Below are positions 10,950 through 23,025 of a stretch of 64,000 nucleotides of DNA, one piece after another. The notes below the pieces were generated by a model. That model was not told the origin of the DNA. It did not search any database and was given only the letters and a program-made list of their open reading frames with translations. Source of the DNA: Batkoa obscura (lineage: Eukaryota > Entomophthoromycota > Entomophthoromycetes > Entomophthorales > Batkoaceae). How positions within the stretch are numbered: position 1 is the first letter of the stretch; each line of letters begins with the position of its first letter. A program made the position numbers and the translations under genes. The stretch spans positions 1 through 64,000 of the forward strand of contig JASVEC010000012.1 in NCBI GenBank assembly GCA_030770535.1, written 5' to 3'.

Positions 10950-13128
10950 TTATTCTTGAGCAAGTGCCATAAGAGAACCAATAAAGATCATAATCTAAAA
11001 GTTAAATTTAGCTATTAATTATGTAAATATAAAAATTCTTTACCATCTTAGGTTTAATCTCTACAATATCTTCTGGCAATAAAAAGATAGTTGCATTCAT
11101 TTTACGTGCAATTGAAATGGCATACTTTGCATTAAGTTTAGCATCATCCTCTATTAATTATAGTTAATATTACCGTTGTTGATATTATCGCTTATATTAT
11201 ATTACCTGTTCTTCCAGGAGTAACTAAAGAATAATCAACAATGCCAGGTCTTAAACTATCTAATAAATCCAAAAGGAAATGGGCATTTCCAAGAGATGTA
11301 TCCCTGAAAGAAGCAATCTTTGAGTTTTTATTGCTACTTGACACTTTTTTATTGGCCCATGCAATAATATCTGAGTCAGTTAAATCACGTCCATTCTTAG
11401 AAAGTGATTTGAGTGTTTTTATTACATTTGCTCTCATAATTTGCCATACTAAGCCTAAAATGTTTATGCTTTATAAGTGCTATTCATGTAAGTATATATT
11501 ATAATTACCTAATGTTAAAGTAACAGATCCATCAGTAATATCTGCTCCTTGAATACCTACTAATGAGAAATTTAATTCTTTTCCTATATGAATAAGGTTA
11601 TTGGTATTTTCGACTTGTTTGAACCTAGATAATGGAACATCGGATCCCTCTCTTGGCTTATTAACTAACCTCCAGTTAATCAAATCTGGTTTAATACGCT
11701 CAATAGCTTGAAGTAATACTCGTCCATCTTTACAATCTTCAAATAAATTATAAACATAAGGCTCAACATTAAGACTGTTAAGCCATAATGTAAATGCTCT
11801 TGCTTCACGTAATGAATTTGGATCAATCTCTTCTTCTTCTTCCATCTGCACAGCTTCAACTTGTTCTTCTTCGGTCAATGGTTCAAGAGAAGGATGATTA
11901 TTAAATAAATGAGCAACAAAAGCAAGATTTAATTTTGGATTTCCATTCAACAATGTTTTGACTGTAAGATATTTACGGCATCCAATTTTATCAGCATTTT
12001 CTAATACCTAATAACGATTATTATTAAAGGCTAATATTAAAAATTAAAAATTACTTTTTCTGCTCTTGAAGTCAAATTACTATCCTTAAGAGGATCGCGT
12101 GAGCAAAGATCAGGGGCAATTTGATTTAACAAAACTGTGTAATTTTCGCCATCTTTAACATCTTTTGAAAAATTACTAACTCTTCTTTCCCATTTGGCAT
12201 TCTTTAAATGATAGTTAAACCAACGTAATAAAATTTGTTCGGCTGGTAACTTAAGAAAATCATTTAAATTTTCATCTTCCTCAAGTAAACGATATAACTC
12301 AGGATGATACTTGATATCGATTTTAGATAATAATCCAATCTTAATGATTTGCCATACTAATCCTAAAATAAGATGCTCTCTTCCTTCAATTAAATCCCCA
12401 CTACCAATATTAACTACTGAACACCCAATTGCTTTTGCTGAGTTAATAACTAAATTGTTATTCTCAGTCATTTGGAAATTATTTATTTTTCCTTTATTTA
12501 ATACACGCTCATCGATAGTATCAGGTGAGGCATGATTAATCAATTTTGATAAAATTAAACCATCACGGCACTCATCAAATAACTGCATGGTATCAGGATC
12601 AATAGGAATCTTATTTTTGAGGTCTTCATCATGTTCAAGGGCATCATTAATATGAATAGTAAATTCTACTTTTTCATCTTCATTTAAAGTATGAGCGGTA
12701 TCTGATTGATTTGCACCACGTACAGTAACTACTTTTTTACCAAAAGCATTCATTGAGCTTTCAACTCCTTTTGCTTTACCAGATTTAAGCTTTTGAATAA
12801 TCTAAATACAATTAATTATTATTCAAATAGCACTTAATATTAGTTTACTTCAATGTATTCTTCTACTTCGATAGTACCATTGGCATTTATATCAACTTCT
12901 TTTAAAGTTGATCTCACTTGGTCATAAGTTCCAAGGTTAGTACAGCTTTTCATAAGCTCACTTTGATCAATGGAACCATCTCCATTTAAATCGATTTGAC
13001 TGAAAATAATTAACGTTGAACATAAAACATTAAAAAACTTACCTGAAGTCATCAATCAAAGTTTGTATTTCACCTAAAGATAATGTAGGGAATTTGCGTT
13101 TAATTTTAATGGGGTCTGCAGAGCTCAT
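10950..13128 (-). CDS. SAC6: Fimbrin/plastin actin-bundling protein
   Basis: Seven exons; the start exon is 13128-13043, followed by 12999-12849, 12801-12055 and 12007 downwards, with further short 3' exons ending at IGSLMALAQE. Two complete EF-hand loops (DLNGDGSIDQSE and DINANGTIEVEE) precede four calponin-homology domains arranged as two actin-binding modules; LVWQIIKIGLL and LVWQIMRANVIK mark CH helices. About 620 aa, the usual size. Fimbrin cross-links actin filaments in endocytic patches and cables; Ca2+ binding to the EF hands can tune it in some species. It is divergent from an EH-domain gene 525 bp away, which fits an endocytic theme, though this may be chance. Confidence 0.93.
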
Positions 13129-13653
13129 TCTAAATAATATGAATATAAATAGGTAAAATTATTATCTGAGTTTATACTTTTAGTCTTTTTATATTCTTTG
13201 GTTGCCAAGTTTATAAGTTAAAAATGGTTTAAAATAAATAATCTTTTATTCCAAGTAATTTTAGCATCATCAAAAAATAGCCAATTATCAATGGCTTCAA
13301 GGTCGAAATTAAGTAAACCTACTGCTATTGGCTACATTCAAAATAATTTACCAAGAAAATGATTGTTTTGTTTTAAATTACTCATTATAGAACAATTTAT
13401 AATATGATATGGCATTGTATAACATTACTTTGAGCTACCCTACAATACCTGTATGTTATATGTACAGTATAAAATAAAATAAGATAACATAATTACATAT
13501 ATTATACTATCCTTTATATGAATACTGAATTAAATTACTTTTTAAGCCCAAAAAATAATTTTTATAGATGAAATTTAAAAACCTAAAAAATAAATCAAAA
13601 CACTACGAAATTTATTTTTATAAATAATTTTAAAAAATAATCAATAAAGGGAG
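13129..13653. promoter_or_regulatory. Divergent promoter region, fimbrin / EH protein
   Basis: 525 bp between two divergent starts. It is AT-rich with no ORF or repeat. It must contain both promoters; I see no specific motif I can name. Confidence 0.4.
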
Positions 13654-14940
13654 ATGAGTAAAGAAACACAAATGCCACAAAATGAAGAACCAGAGAATAA
13701 AAGATTGAGTGTAAAAGAACGTATGGCACTGTTTGAAAAGACTACTAATTCATCAATCAACAACAATAAAATAGCTCCAATAAGAAAAGTTGAAGTTGAA
13801 AGAGAAACAAAGAAAGCAGATGATTATTTAACAAGAAGAAGGACATTACCACCAAAGCCAAAGCATCTTATGGATTATAAAAACAATACAAACAACCAAG
13901 GTAATACTAAGGTATTCAAGTAATCAATAGAGTTAATATTTGACTATAAAATCAAAGATTTAAATAAAACCGAAAAGAAGCCAATTTTACATCCTACAAG
14001 GCCTGCCCCACCTCCGCCTTTACCTAAAAAGGAACCACTAGACAACGCTAATAATAATAGTAATAGCGATAATAAAGAAGTAAATAATAATAGCATTATT
14101 TCCGCTAAGGTAATAGATTTAAAAAATTAAGCATATTTAAGTTAATATCATCACAGAGCAGAACAAAACAAAATGGTTTAAATGATGTAGAAAAGAGATA
14201 CTCTTTACCAAAAGTAATTAAAGTTGTTATTTTATTTTTATTTTTATTTTTTATTTTTTATTTTTTATAGAAATTAAATGCTCCACCTATTCCAAGTAAA
14301 AAAGAAGCATTGCTAAAGTTAAAAGAAATGAATACTATTAAAGTAATTACAGTTGTTAATAATTTATTTCAATAAAATAATGTAAATAGGATCCTATTTT
14401 ACCACCAAAATTACCGAACCGAAATAACAGTAATGATAGTGAACATCAAAATGTAGTATAATGCTAATTATATTAAATTACTCTCTTAATAATTTTATAT
14501 CATCTAGGGTGATATTGCTCCACCTAAACTTCCAATTAGGAGGCAAACTGAAATCGAAGATGGTAATAATATAAGTATTTATTATTATAATATAACTAAC
14601 CATGCTAATAGAAGATCCTATTCAACGTAAAATAATACAGATACCCAAAAATGATCAAATAAGATACAACAAATTATATGTAACGTTAAAACAGAATGGA
14701 AATGAAGAAGAAAAAGGTAAATTAGTTTTATAGCATAATAGTTAATCTAAATATTATGTAGATAAAATAGTGATATCAAAGGTAGTAGAATTGTTTTTAT
14801 TATCCAAGTTAGATATTGAAACGTTAGCTAAGATATGGGATATGTGTGATATAAAACAAAAGGGTTATTTAGATAAAAATTCATTTATATTAGCTTTATA
14901 TTTAATTGATCAAAGATTAAAAGGTATTAAAATTTGTTAA
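13654..14940 (+). CDS. EH-domain protein with proline motifs (Irs4/Tax4-like)
   Basis: Eight in-phase exons (first 13654-13900, second 13958-14109, last ending 14940). The N-terminus has a short LSVKERMALFEK helix. The middle repeats proline motifs suited to SH3 binding: RPAPPPPLPKKEP, APPIPSKK, PILPPKLPNR, APPKLPIRR. The last 65 residues are an EH domain: LFLLSKLDIETLAKIWDMCD, then IKQKGYLDKNSFILALYLID. EH domains bind NPF peptides in endocytosis and phosphoinositide control. A C-terminal EH domain in a disordered protein is the layout of yeast Irs4 and Tax4, regulators of PI(4,5)P2 turnover. The domain is clear; orthology is inferred. The many short introns hide it from simple ORF calling. 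Confidence 0.75.
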
Positions 14941-15133
14941 ATAATAAATCCTTTTTCTTATAAATTTTATTAAATCGTTGTCATTATCAATGTAGTACTA
15001 TTGTAATTATATTTCTTTATTATGTTGTATCATTGTTGTACTTTTTAATAAAACTATTAATGTATAATATATATAAATATGAATTAAATCTATATAAAAA
15101 TATTTATTCTATTAGCTACAAAAAATAAATGAT

Positions 15134-16344
15134 TTAACTTTGTCGTTCCTCTTTTTGTTGTTGAGCATATTCCCTACGTGATTTTTTAGAAGGTGTTCTT
15201 AAAGAAGAGGAAGAGGGCAATTGAGTAAATTTTATACTCTCAGATAAATAAGACTGTAATCTAGAAGGGATGATTTTGGTTGCTTCAAGGATGTGGGCTC
15301 GTAACTGCGATAAACCAAATTTAGCTTGTAATGGTGCTAAAAATAATAAATTATGTTTTTTAAACTGAGAATGCTCAACTAAATATTTAGCCAATATTGA
15401 ACTTTGTGGATTCAAAAAGGCTTCTTCCCAATAAGTAGCATTCAGTTTATCTGCTTTAGTTATAAGTATTTGGTAAGGTACTTGTAACTTTTCAAGTAAT
15501 TCTAATATAATTTTATCATATGTTTTGAATCCACGTTTAGATTCAATAAGTAAATAAACCATTTTAAGCTTGCCTTTATCAGACACTCCTCTTTTAAGGT
15601 AATTTTCTACTAGTTCTCCCCACTCGACCCTACTTTTATAACCATACCCAGGCACATCTACTAATATTAATTTGTTCCCTATTTCAAATAAATTTAATGT
15701 TTTTGTATGCCCCTATAATTGATATTAATTTAATAAACTATAGATTTAATGTTTAATTACCGGCTTCTTGGATGTTTTTGCTAATTTTTTCGTATTTAAT
15801 AAGCAATTAATTAAAGTGGATTTTCCAGCATTAGATACACCCAAAAATGCTACTTCTGGAAGGGACTTATTTGGCCAACTAAATTTATGGTAATCTTGCT
15901 CCTCTTCATCTGGTATATGACCGACAGAGCTAACAAAATTAGCTGGTTTTATAAAAAATTCTGTTGAATATTCTCTAATTTCTGGATGTGGTATTGATGC
16001 TAACTCAATATTTGGAATGATTTTTACTCCTTTTCTTTTTATCATATTTTTACTAATTTCTATAAAATTTATTAAATTATTATTTAAAATTGAATTATTT
16101 TACCTTCATCATTATTTAATAACGGGTTATTAGATCCTTCATTTTGAGCTTGATTTATATTGTCATTGTTAACATTTACCTTATTACTATCGCTATCACT
16201 TATGTTATTGCTATAGTTTATAGCACTACTATTATATAAACATTTATTTATAAGTAATTGGGTTGTAATTTTATTATTTATCACTTTATGTGAAAATAAA
16301 CTTATTCTGTTATTTAAAATTCTAAACATTAAAAGAATAGTCAA
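15134..16344 (-). CDS. MRX8: EngB/YihA-type GTPase, mitochondrial (Mrx8/GTPBP8-like)
   Basis: Three exons (16344-16104, 16059-15761, 15712-15134). The first exon encodes a basic, Asn/Ser-rich leader (FRILNNRISLFSHK) that fits a mitochondrial presequence. GTPase motifs follow: G1 GVSNAGKSTL, G3 DVPGYGY (the PGYGY signature of EngB), G4 TKAD, then the G5 region. EngB proteins aid large ribosomal subunit assembly; the yeast mitochondrial member is Mrx8 and the human one GTPBP8. The tail is a Ser-rich and basic extension (SSSSLRTPSKKSRREYAQQ). Confidence 0.85.
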
Positions 16345-16470
16345 ACAAATTCATAGCTCATAAAAATATAAGTTAATTTATGCATAATAATTTATAAGCA
16401 AGAAGAGTTTATTTCAAAATACTTTTAAAATACTTTTAAAATACCCATGTACTGTTAATATTATACCTTT

Positions 16471-17362
16471 GGGCTCCCAAGAGGCTCAAGGTTTAACTTC
16501 GCGAGTTGCGCAGAGATAGAAGAGCTATCTGATTCAATTGGTAAGGCATCATAGGTAGGATTAAACATGTATTCACAATAAGTTGCGTACCAAGTACTTG
16601 GATCTTTATAAGCTAAATCAAAAGTTATTTACTTATGTTTTAAATATAATATAATTACTATGTATAGCATGAGTATACCATAAGAACATTTCGAATATCT
16701 CTGCTACTTCAGGATTCATTGAATAAACTATGGTCACTACACTCTCAAAAGTATTCTCCCAAGATAAATTATCAAGACTTTGACGGTAAAGCTGATTTAA
16801 CACCTCTACATAAAGGGCTTCGTCTTTAAGGATGCTTAAAGCATCATTAAGCTCTTTCTTACTAAATGCTATTAAGAGTTAATAAAAATTGATTCTGTCA
16901 TTATACAAAATTACCCATATCATTCATAATAGCTCTTTCAAGTAAAATTAACTTAATTTTTGATGAGTAAATACTTGGGATTTGATTCAATACGTTTTCT
17001 AATTCTTTCATTACTTCCGAATGCGTAGTTTCAAGATGATCAAACTGGAGTGAATTAATAAATAACTTCAGATAATGAGGATCTTTTTCAACAGCTTCAT
17101 AAATATCTTCCAAGAGTTCAAATGATTCGCACATTTGTTGAAGGCCAAAAGATAAAGTTTGATCACCCTTTGTTAATTCCAAAATTTGCTCATATTCTTT
17201 AACATTGTTTGAAAATAACTTCTTAATCTCAGGCAAGTCTTTCCAACCTAATAAAGTTAAGGTATCTAATAACTCATCAAAGGACTCGTTATCTATTTGA
17301 TCTTTTGTTTTAAATAAAAGATCAATTCCTTTATTAATACATTCGCTTGTTTTGTCTTCCAT
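16471..17362 (-). CDS. Helical acidic protein, function unknown
   Basis: Three exons: 17362 to about 16908, then about 16862 to 16670, then to the stop at 16471. They give roughly 265 aa. Leucine-rich amphipathic helices dominate (FDELLDTLTLLGWKDLPEI, FELLEDIYEAVEKDPHYLKL, NPEVAEIFEMFLWYTHAIH), suggesting an armadillo/HEAT-like or other all-alpha fold. No catalytic motif, signal peptide or membrane segment is visible. A last segment (YCEYMFNPTYDALPIESDSS) is polar and Ser-rich. I do not recognise the family. The frame is coherent across both introns, so I regard it as a real gene. Confidence 0.6.
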
Positions 17363-18025
17363 TTTTTAATAAAAAAATAATGTCACCTCATAATATTTAT
17401 ATACCTCTTTTCATGTTTCAGATTAACCTTAACTGATTGCTTTAACCTGAATCAAATACTAAGCAGAAGTCACATTAAACATTTGACTCAGCCAAATAGA
17501 AAGTGTTAAATACTCTAACCTGATTAAATTATTAGATAATTAAGCATGCATTATTTTAAATAATTTATTGATTTGTGAAGTTTATAAAATAATAGTGTGT
17601 TTAAACATCAAAATTTATTATGTTAATAAATGCTTTATAAAAATTGGCCTTTAGAATAAAAATTCAATCAAATTCGTGTGGCTGATCATATTAAATATTT
17701 TAAAATAAATTGTTAGTTTTAAGGCTGATTTCTTTAAAATTAGAGCATTTATTATAAAATTATTACTAATTATTACAATAATAAGCCATCAAAAACAATT
17801 GTTACTATAAATAAAAGATAAATAATATTTGTACTAAATTTTAGAAGTAGTATACATTTAATGTATCAAGTCATATTAAAATAAAATCAAGTTGTAATAG
17901 TTCGAACAGAAATATCAATTTTAATGATTTTTATTTAAAAATAAAATAAAACAAAAAGAATTAATATTATTTTTGATGAATAATAGAATTTAATTTTCAA
18001 AGATAAGTTAGTAAGTGTGATTATT
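17363..18025. other. Intergenic, no gene seen
   Basis: 663 bp, AT-rich, between the upstream side of the helical-protein gene and the 3' end of the LST2-like gene. No repeat or RNA gene was recognised. Confidence 0.45.
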
Positions 18026-19237
18026 TTAAAGTGTCAATGAAGAAGACGATGAAGTTTGACTTGAAGTGGTCATTAAATCGGTCTCATCATTAAATGCTAT
18101 GTTTAAAGCACCTAAAAATTGTTTGGAATATGGCCCTGATTGTAAAGAATCTGCTACCTGGCAAATTTGATTAAATATAGGTTGAAGCTTTTCAATTAAT
18201 TCTTTTTTTAATGAGGGTGGAGGTGTAGAAGTAGCTAACCAATTTTTTAATACTTTAATATTGTATGGACAAATATTAAATAATGATTTATCTAATTCTT
18301 TAATTGTAGAATTATAAGATTCAAACCAAGGATATACAGATTCGCCTTCCCTTATACCTAAAAGTGGTTTATCTCTTTGTAAAAAACAACTTAAAAGTGA
18401 AAGCCTTGGAATAGCAAATATCACAGATGGGTCAAATTCTTCAATTAATTCCTTATCTAAAATTTCTTCTTTTATACTTAACTTAATGTTCTCTTTCAAT
18501 ATCAATGAAAATAATTCAAAATTTTCTGGACGGTCCAATTCGTTTTGTACTTGCATAGCTGAAAAGTAAGATTGGCAAATATCTCTTTCAAATGTTGCCC
18601 ATGCTTGATCAAAATCACTTAATACAGGATAAAGACAATTATAAGCTGGTTCTGGTTTTTCCAAAGCACGAAGCCTAAATACATGACGAAGTGCTTCCAA
18701 TGCTGCACAAAGTTGTAATGCTGGTACTTTTAATTCTTCTGAGCAATGTTCAATACCACGTATATGAAATCCATGAACAATGGCTTGAGCTGCAAATAAA
18801 ATGTTTTCAGAGAAACCTTGATTTAATTCAATTTGGTCTTCAAGTGGTAGATTTGTTCTATGTGCTTTTGAAATCTTTAATTCTTCATCCATATCAGAAT
18901 AAATTAGATAAATTGTATCAAGTAAAAGTTTTTGAGATAAATGAACTCGTTCAGTATAACGATGAAATCTCCTGCTACATACACTTTTTACTTTTTCCAA
19001 ATGTTTGATTGCATCACTTAGATGTTCTTCAGCAAAAAAATAAAGAGATAATGGGTGTGATTCATTGAGTTTAGGTATTGAGTCTGATTTTGATAATTTC
19101 AACTTTTGGAATTTAAAAATAGAAGCAACAGATGATACAGTGGGTATATTGGGATGATTATTGGCTTGGTTGGCAGTGGTAGCCGATGTGTTTTGAGGTT
19201 GAACAGAATTTGAACGGAATGAAGGCAAGTTGAGCAT
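18026..19237 (-). CDS. LST2: LST2-like protein (lateral signalling target 2 N-terminal region, no FYVE)
   Basis: A single exon of 403 aa. The central 300 residues match the N-terminal region of animal LST2/ZFYVE28: YFFAEEHLSDAIKHLEK, ENILFAAQAIVHG, ALEALRHVFRLRALE, FEKDI-like AWATFERDICQSYFSAM, and FDPSVIFAIPRLSLLSCFL followed by DKPL. Animal LST2 adds a C-terminal FYVE finger and controls EGF-receptor trafficking on endosomes. This protein ends in a Ser/Thr tail (TTSSQTSSSSSLTL) with no zinc finger. It may act with PI3P-independent membrane binding or another partner. The fungal role is unknown to me. Confidence 0.75.
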   Translation of the reverse strand: MLNLPSFRSNSVQPQNTSATTANQANNHPNIPTVSSVASIFKFQKLKLSKSDSIPKLNESHPLSLYFFAEEHLSDAIKHLEKVKSVCSRRFHRYTERVHLSQKLLLDTIYLIYSDMDEELKISKAHRTNLPLEDQIELNQGFSENILFAAQAIVHGFHIRGIEHCSEELKVPALQLCAALEALRHVFRLRALEKPEPAYNCLYPVLSDFDQAWATFERDICQSYFSAMQVQNELDRPENFELFSLILKENIKLSIKEEILDKELIEEFDPSVIFAIPRLSLLSCFLQRDKPLLGIREGESVYPWFESYNSTIKELDKSLFNICPYNIKVLKNWLATSTPPPSLKKELIEKLQPIFNQICQVADSLQSGPYSKQFLGALNIAFNDETDLMTTSSQTSSSSSLTL

Positions 19238-20684
19238 TTTTAATTAATAAAATGAAAAAGATTCAATATTTAATTGATTAAATAATGAATTTAAGAATAT
19301 TCAATTTTAATTTTAAAAAATAAAAAAGGATTTAAAGCACAACTTGATATTTAAATATTATTTGTTATATTTTTAGTGAATCCCCATGTAAGGTATATAT
19401 AAATTAAGGGGTAACTTTGTATGTGAACCTCCTAAACAACTTAAAAATAATATCTTCTAATTGGTAAACTCAGCCTGATTAAGGAGTAGAATATCAAGAA
19501 AGCCTAAGCATCATTTTGATTGGTGCTCATACAAATTAGAATGGTGTGACTACTATATAAAACTATAAATTTCGATTATTACATCATTGTTCAATATATG
19601 TTTGATAGAAAAAGTTTAAGTCAAAACTATTTGATGTAAAATTAATCTAAGGAGAACTTAAATTTACTAATATTAGAATTTAAATTATTTATTTGTTTAA
19701 GATTATTTTTTAAATATACAATTTATTCATTTATAGCTATAATTAATTGTATAATATAATATATTGAAATAAAATGTTGGTAAAAATAAAATGACTCGCT
19801 TTTAATGAAATAGCAATTAACTATAATTGTTTATTTAATCAAGTTAAACTATTTTTATAAGCATAAAATTAGTTGCTATTAATTGAAAAAATACTTTTGA
19901 AATTTAAATTTAAATCTTTTATCTAATACTTAAAAGTAAAACATTATCATAAACCTTAATTAATACATTTAAAATAAGGTTTAATTTATTACCAGTAATG
20001 AATTATAATTACCTATGTATTTTTAAATATTACAGAAATTATCTAGAATCGTTGTCTTTCATTATTTTATACACAACAATATTAAATTAAAGTTGAGAAA
20101 TTCACTCTGATATTTAATATTTATTCAAAACAATATAAAGCATAAGCTTAAAGGAGAAGGGTACTTAGTAAACTAAAGTCACAAAATTAAATAATATAGA
20201 ATAAAAAAAATTTCATAGCTTAAAATAATTTAAGATTTAAGGTTTAGTATATAAAGTTTAACTAAATATAATATTAATAAAACATCTACCAGAGATATTC
20301 ATAAAATGGAACACATTAAAAGTTTAAATGAATAAGTATCAATTAATGACAATAAGTCCTAATAAAGCAAATTGATACTATTAGTATTGTATATATAAAG
20401 TAGTATTAAATAAACTATATTCATTCAAACGGAAATAAATACAAACTATTGTCATAAAAAATATTATTCTCTATAATATTATATGAATTTCTATTAATAG
20501 CTTTCATATGAAATCATAAACTCATTATTAAAATATAATAATATTATAAGTCCTTTTACAAATCCTATCTATTATCTACTATACAATATTAATTTGTGAA
20601 TAATCAACTTCAATAATATAAAACTTGTTGTTTAAATTTTAAAGGCTAAACAAGTAAATATTTAATTAAAAGAATTAAGTTAAC
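19238..20684. other. Long intergenic region, no gene seen
   Basis: 1,447 bp of very AT-rich, low-complexity DNA with no ORF above background, no family repeat and no tRNA-like box. It separates the LST2 5' end from the DHHC 3' end. An unrecognised non-coding RNA cannot be excluded. Confidence 0.45.
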
Positions 20685-22128
20685 TTAAATCCAATCAAAA
20701 TCGGTTGGTAAATTAAAACGAGAGTGAAACTCAGCATCACGAGAACGCCAGTTGACGGATACAGGAGGAATAGGAGTACACAAGACATCATGACAATTAT
20801 AGATGGGATTCCCTAAGTTAAAGGGGTTGCCTTCATAAGTTATGGCATGCGATCTAAATTTTTCATGAGTTGTCTTATTTGTCATTATTAAATAAATGTG
20901 AAATAAAAATAAGGAGCCTAAGGATAATGTGAATACAAATGTATAGATAGCTAAAACTAGTGACATTGGCGCTTTGCTTAGTACTTGTAAGAAATCATCA
21001 ATACCATGCTCAAGTATATCAGTATATATCCAGTATAAATGCAATACACTAAATATTAAAATATACAAACACAATGATAGTATAGAACTTAAAAAAAGGA
21101 AAAAGAAGCGATAGTTCCTTTTACCAATACAGTTATTAACCCAAACACAATGATGGTCCATACGCTCTAATTATTTAATTTAAATTATAAATCACAATAA
21201 CGACTTTAAACTTTAAATACCTATACATGAGTCACATTGTGCACAATGTGATGCGCGTGGTGGACGATATATGCCGCATGTATCACAATATTTCAATCTA
21301 ATTTCTACACCATTTACTGTAGTGAACTTTGATGGGGCGGATGGTAAAATTCCTCTTTGAAGATCTATAGATGGAACCTGCCTAAGATCTATAATGTAAT
21401 CGCCTTCAGGTTTTTTTGGAACAATCTAATACATGTTAATTAATGTATATAAAATGAACACTTGAATTACCCCTGGATCACTAAATGATGTTTTCCATAA
21501 TAGCGCAATAGACTGCAAAAATAATCCCACAAATACCAATGGTACTGCAATACTCAAATTATCCCAAAGGTAAGGACAGCTATAGAAAAAAGTATTAATT
21601 AATGTATATAATAACTTATATAACATACACAAAGATAGAAAAAAGAATGGATGGGATAATAATTAGGACATGACTGATTCCAAACATTAATGGTTCATTG
21701 CCAGTAACAAGCCTACCTTTTAATAAAAAACGATTATTTGATGGATAATATTTATAAATTGGTGGAACATTGGCTTTGCTATTTTGATCTTCATGCGATT
21801 CCATATTCTCGTGGTTGATATGTGTATGAGAAGAATTTGCATTTTCTTGAGGTGGCCTTGAGCTAGATAAAATTGGCTGTGGGTATTCAAACTCGACTCT
21901 AGTTTCATTGGGCACAGCATTCTGCTCTTTACCATTCACATCATGTATAAAAGATGTATCCATATTTAATGATTTAAACGAAGGGAATGATTCAATGTAA
22001 AATGGCCTTATATTCTTTTTGGGCGGTAAATGCTCTCCTTCTTCTTCTGTTGTGCTGACTTTACTATCCCCTTCTTCTATCCGAGGCTTAGTAATTTTGA
22101 TTGAAAGATTTGGCTTTACAAACTTCAT
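20685..22128 (-). CDS. ERF2: DHHC palmitoyltransferase (Erf2-like)
   Basis: At least four exons (22128 to about 21637, about 21592 to 21469, about 21425 to 21224, about 21172 to 20685). The layout is Erf2-like: a disordered N-terminus of about 140 residues, two membrane helices ([32 protein letters not shown]), SFSDPG, the cysteine-rich domain [20 protein letters not shown], then [19 protein letters not shown], and two more helices. DHHC cysteine is the acyl carrier; members attach palmitate to cysteines of membrane proteins. Erf2 modifies Ras in yeast with Erf4. The first residue after DHHC is Val rather than the common Pro. The tail has [13 protein letters not shown]. Confidence 0.88.
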
Positions 22129-23025
22129 TACGTTATTACATAAAGAATTTTGAATTCAGAGAATAACTTTTATTAATTTCCTTAGTTCATGAAGCCTTGA
22201 TTAAACCAATTAAAGATAAACAAGAAATATATATTTTTTATGATTGGATATATAATTCATTCCAAATAATAACATTTTTTAATTAGGCATATTTACCTAT
22301 AACTGAAAGGGTTCTAAAAATATTCAAGTTTTATAAAAGTACCCCATATTTTAAACATTTTTTTATGGATGCTTATTTATTAGGAGTGTTGAATTAAACC
22401 AAAATAGTTATTAGAATTTTATCATTCAACTTTAGTCAAAAATTATTTTGATAATCATGACATACGTAAATTCTGTCATTTAAATTAATTTTATTTTAAA
22501 TAAAGCTTATAATATTAATATAATTCCTTGTATATATTGCTTATAAACTACAATTAAAGATTTAGCTATAATTTATAATTTTAGAGCTTTTTCATATTTA
22601 AAAAATTAAAATAATTTTTTACAAAAATCAAGGTTTTGATCCTGCAATTAATTAATTTTTTGAAGGTAAACCAGTATGCTAAATGTATTAAAGTGATATA
22701 TTTGTTAAAAATAATAACTTAGACAAAACATCCAATTTAATTTTATTGATCATTATTTTAATAAAAGTATCGTATGTTAGGTCATTTAGTTACTGTACTT
22801 TATTTAAATAAAATAAACTTTACTTAACATTTAGTCAATTTATTTATCTTTCAATTAAACTTAAGCCTATAAACCAATTGTCAATTTAGTAGCCAATAAG
22901 CTTGAATTGAGCGCGACACGGTATAATTTTAAATTGAAATAATTATGATTGGATCATCTGTAATTTTCGTGTTTTATAGCAAAAAGGGATTTTTGGAATT
23001 AAATCATTTTTAAATATTTATTAAA
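22129..23025. promoter_or_regulatory. Divergent intergenic region, DHHC / primase
   Basis: 897 bp between two divergent starts. AT-rich, with no repeat or ORF recognised. It holds both promoters. Confidence 0.4.
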
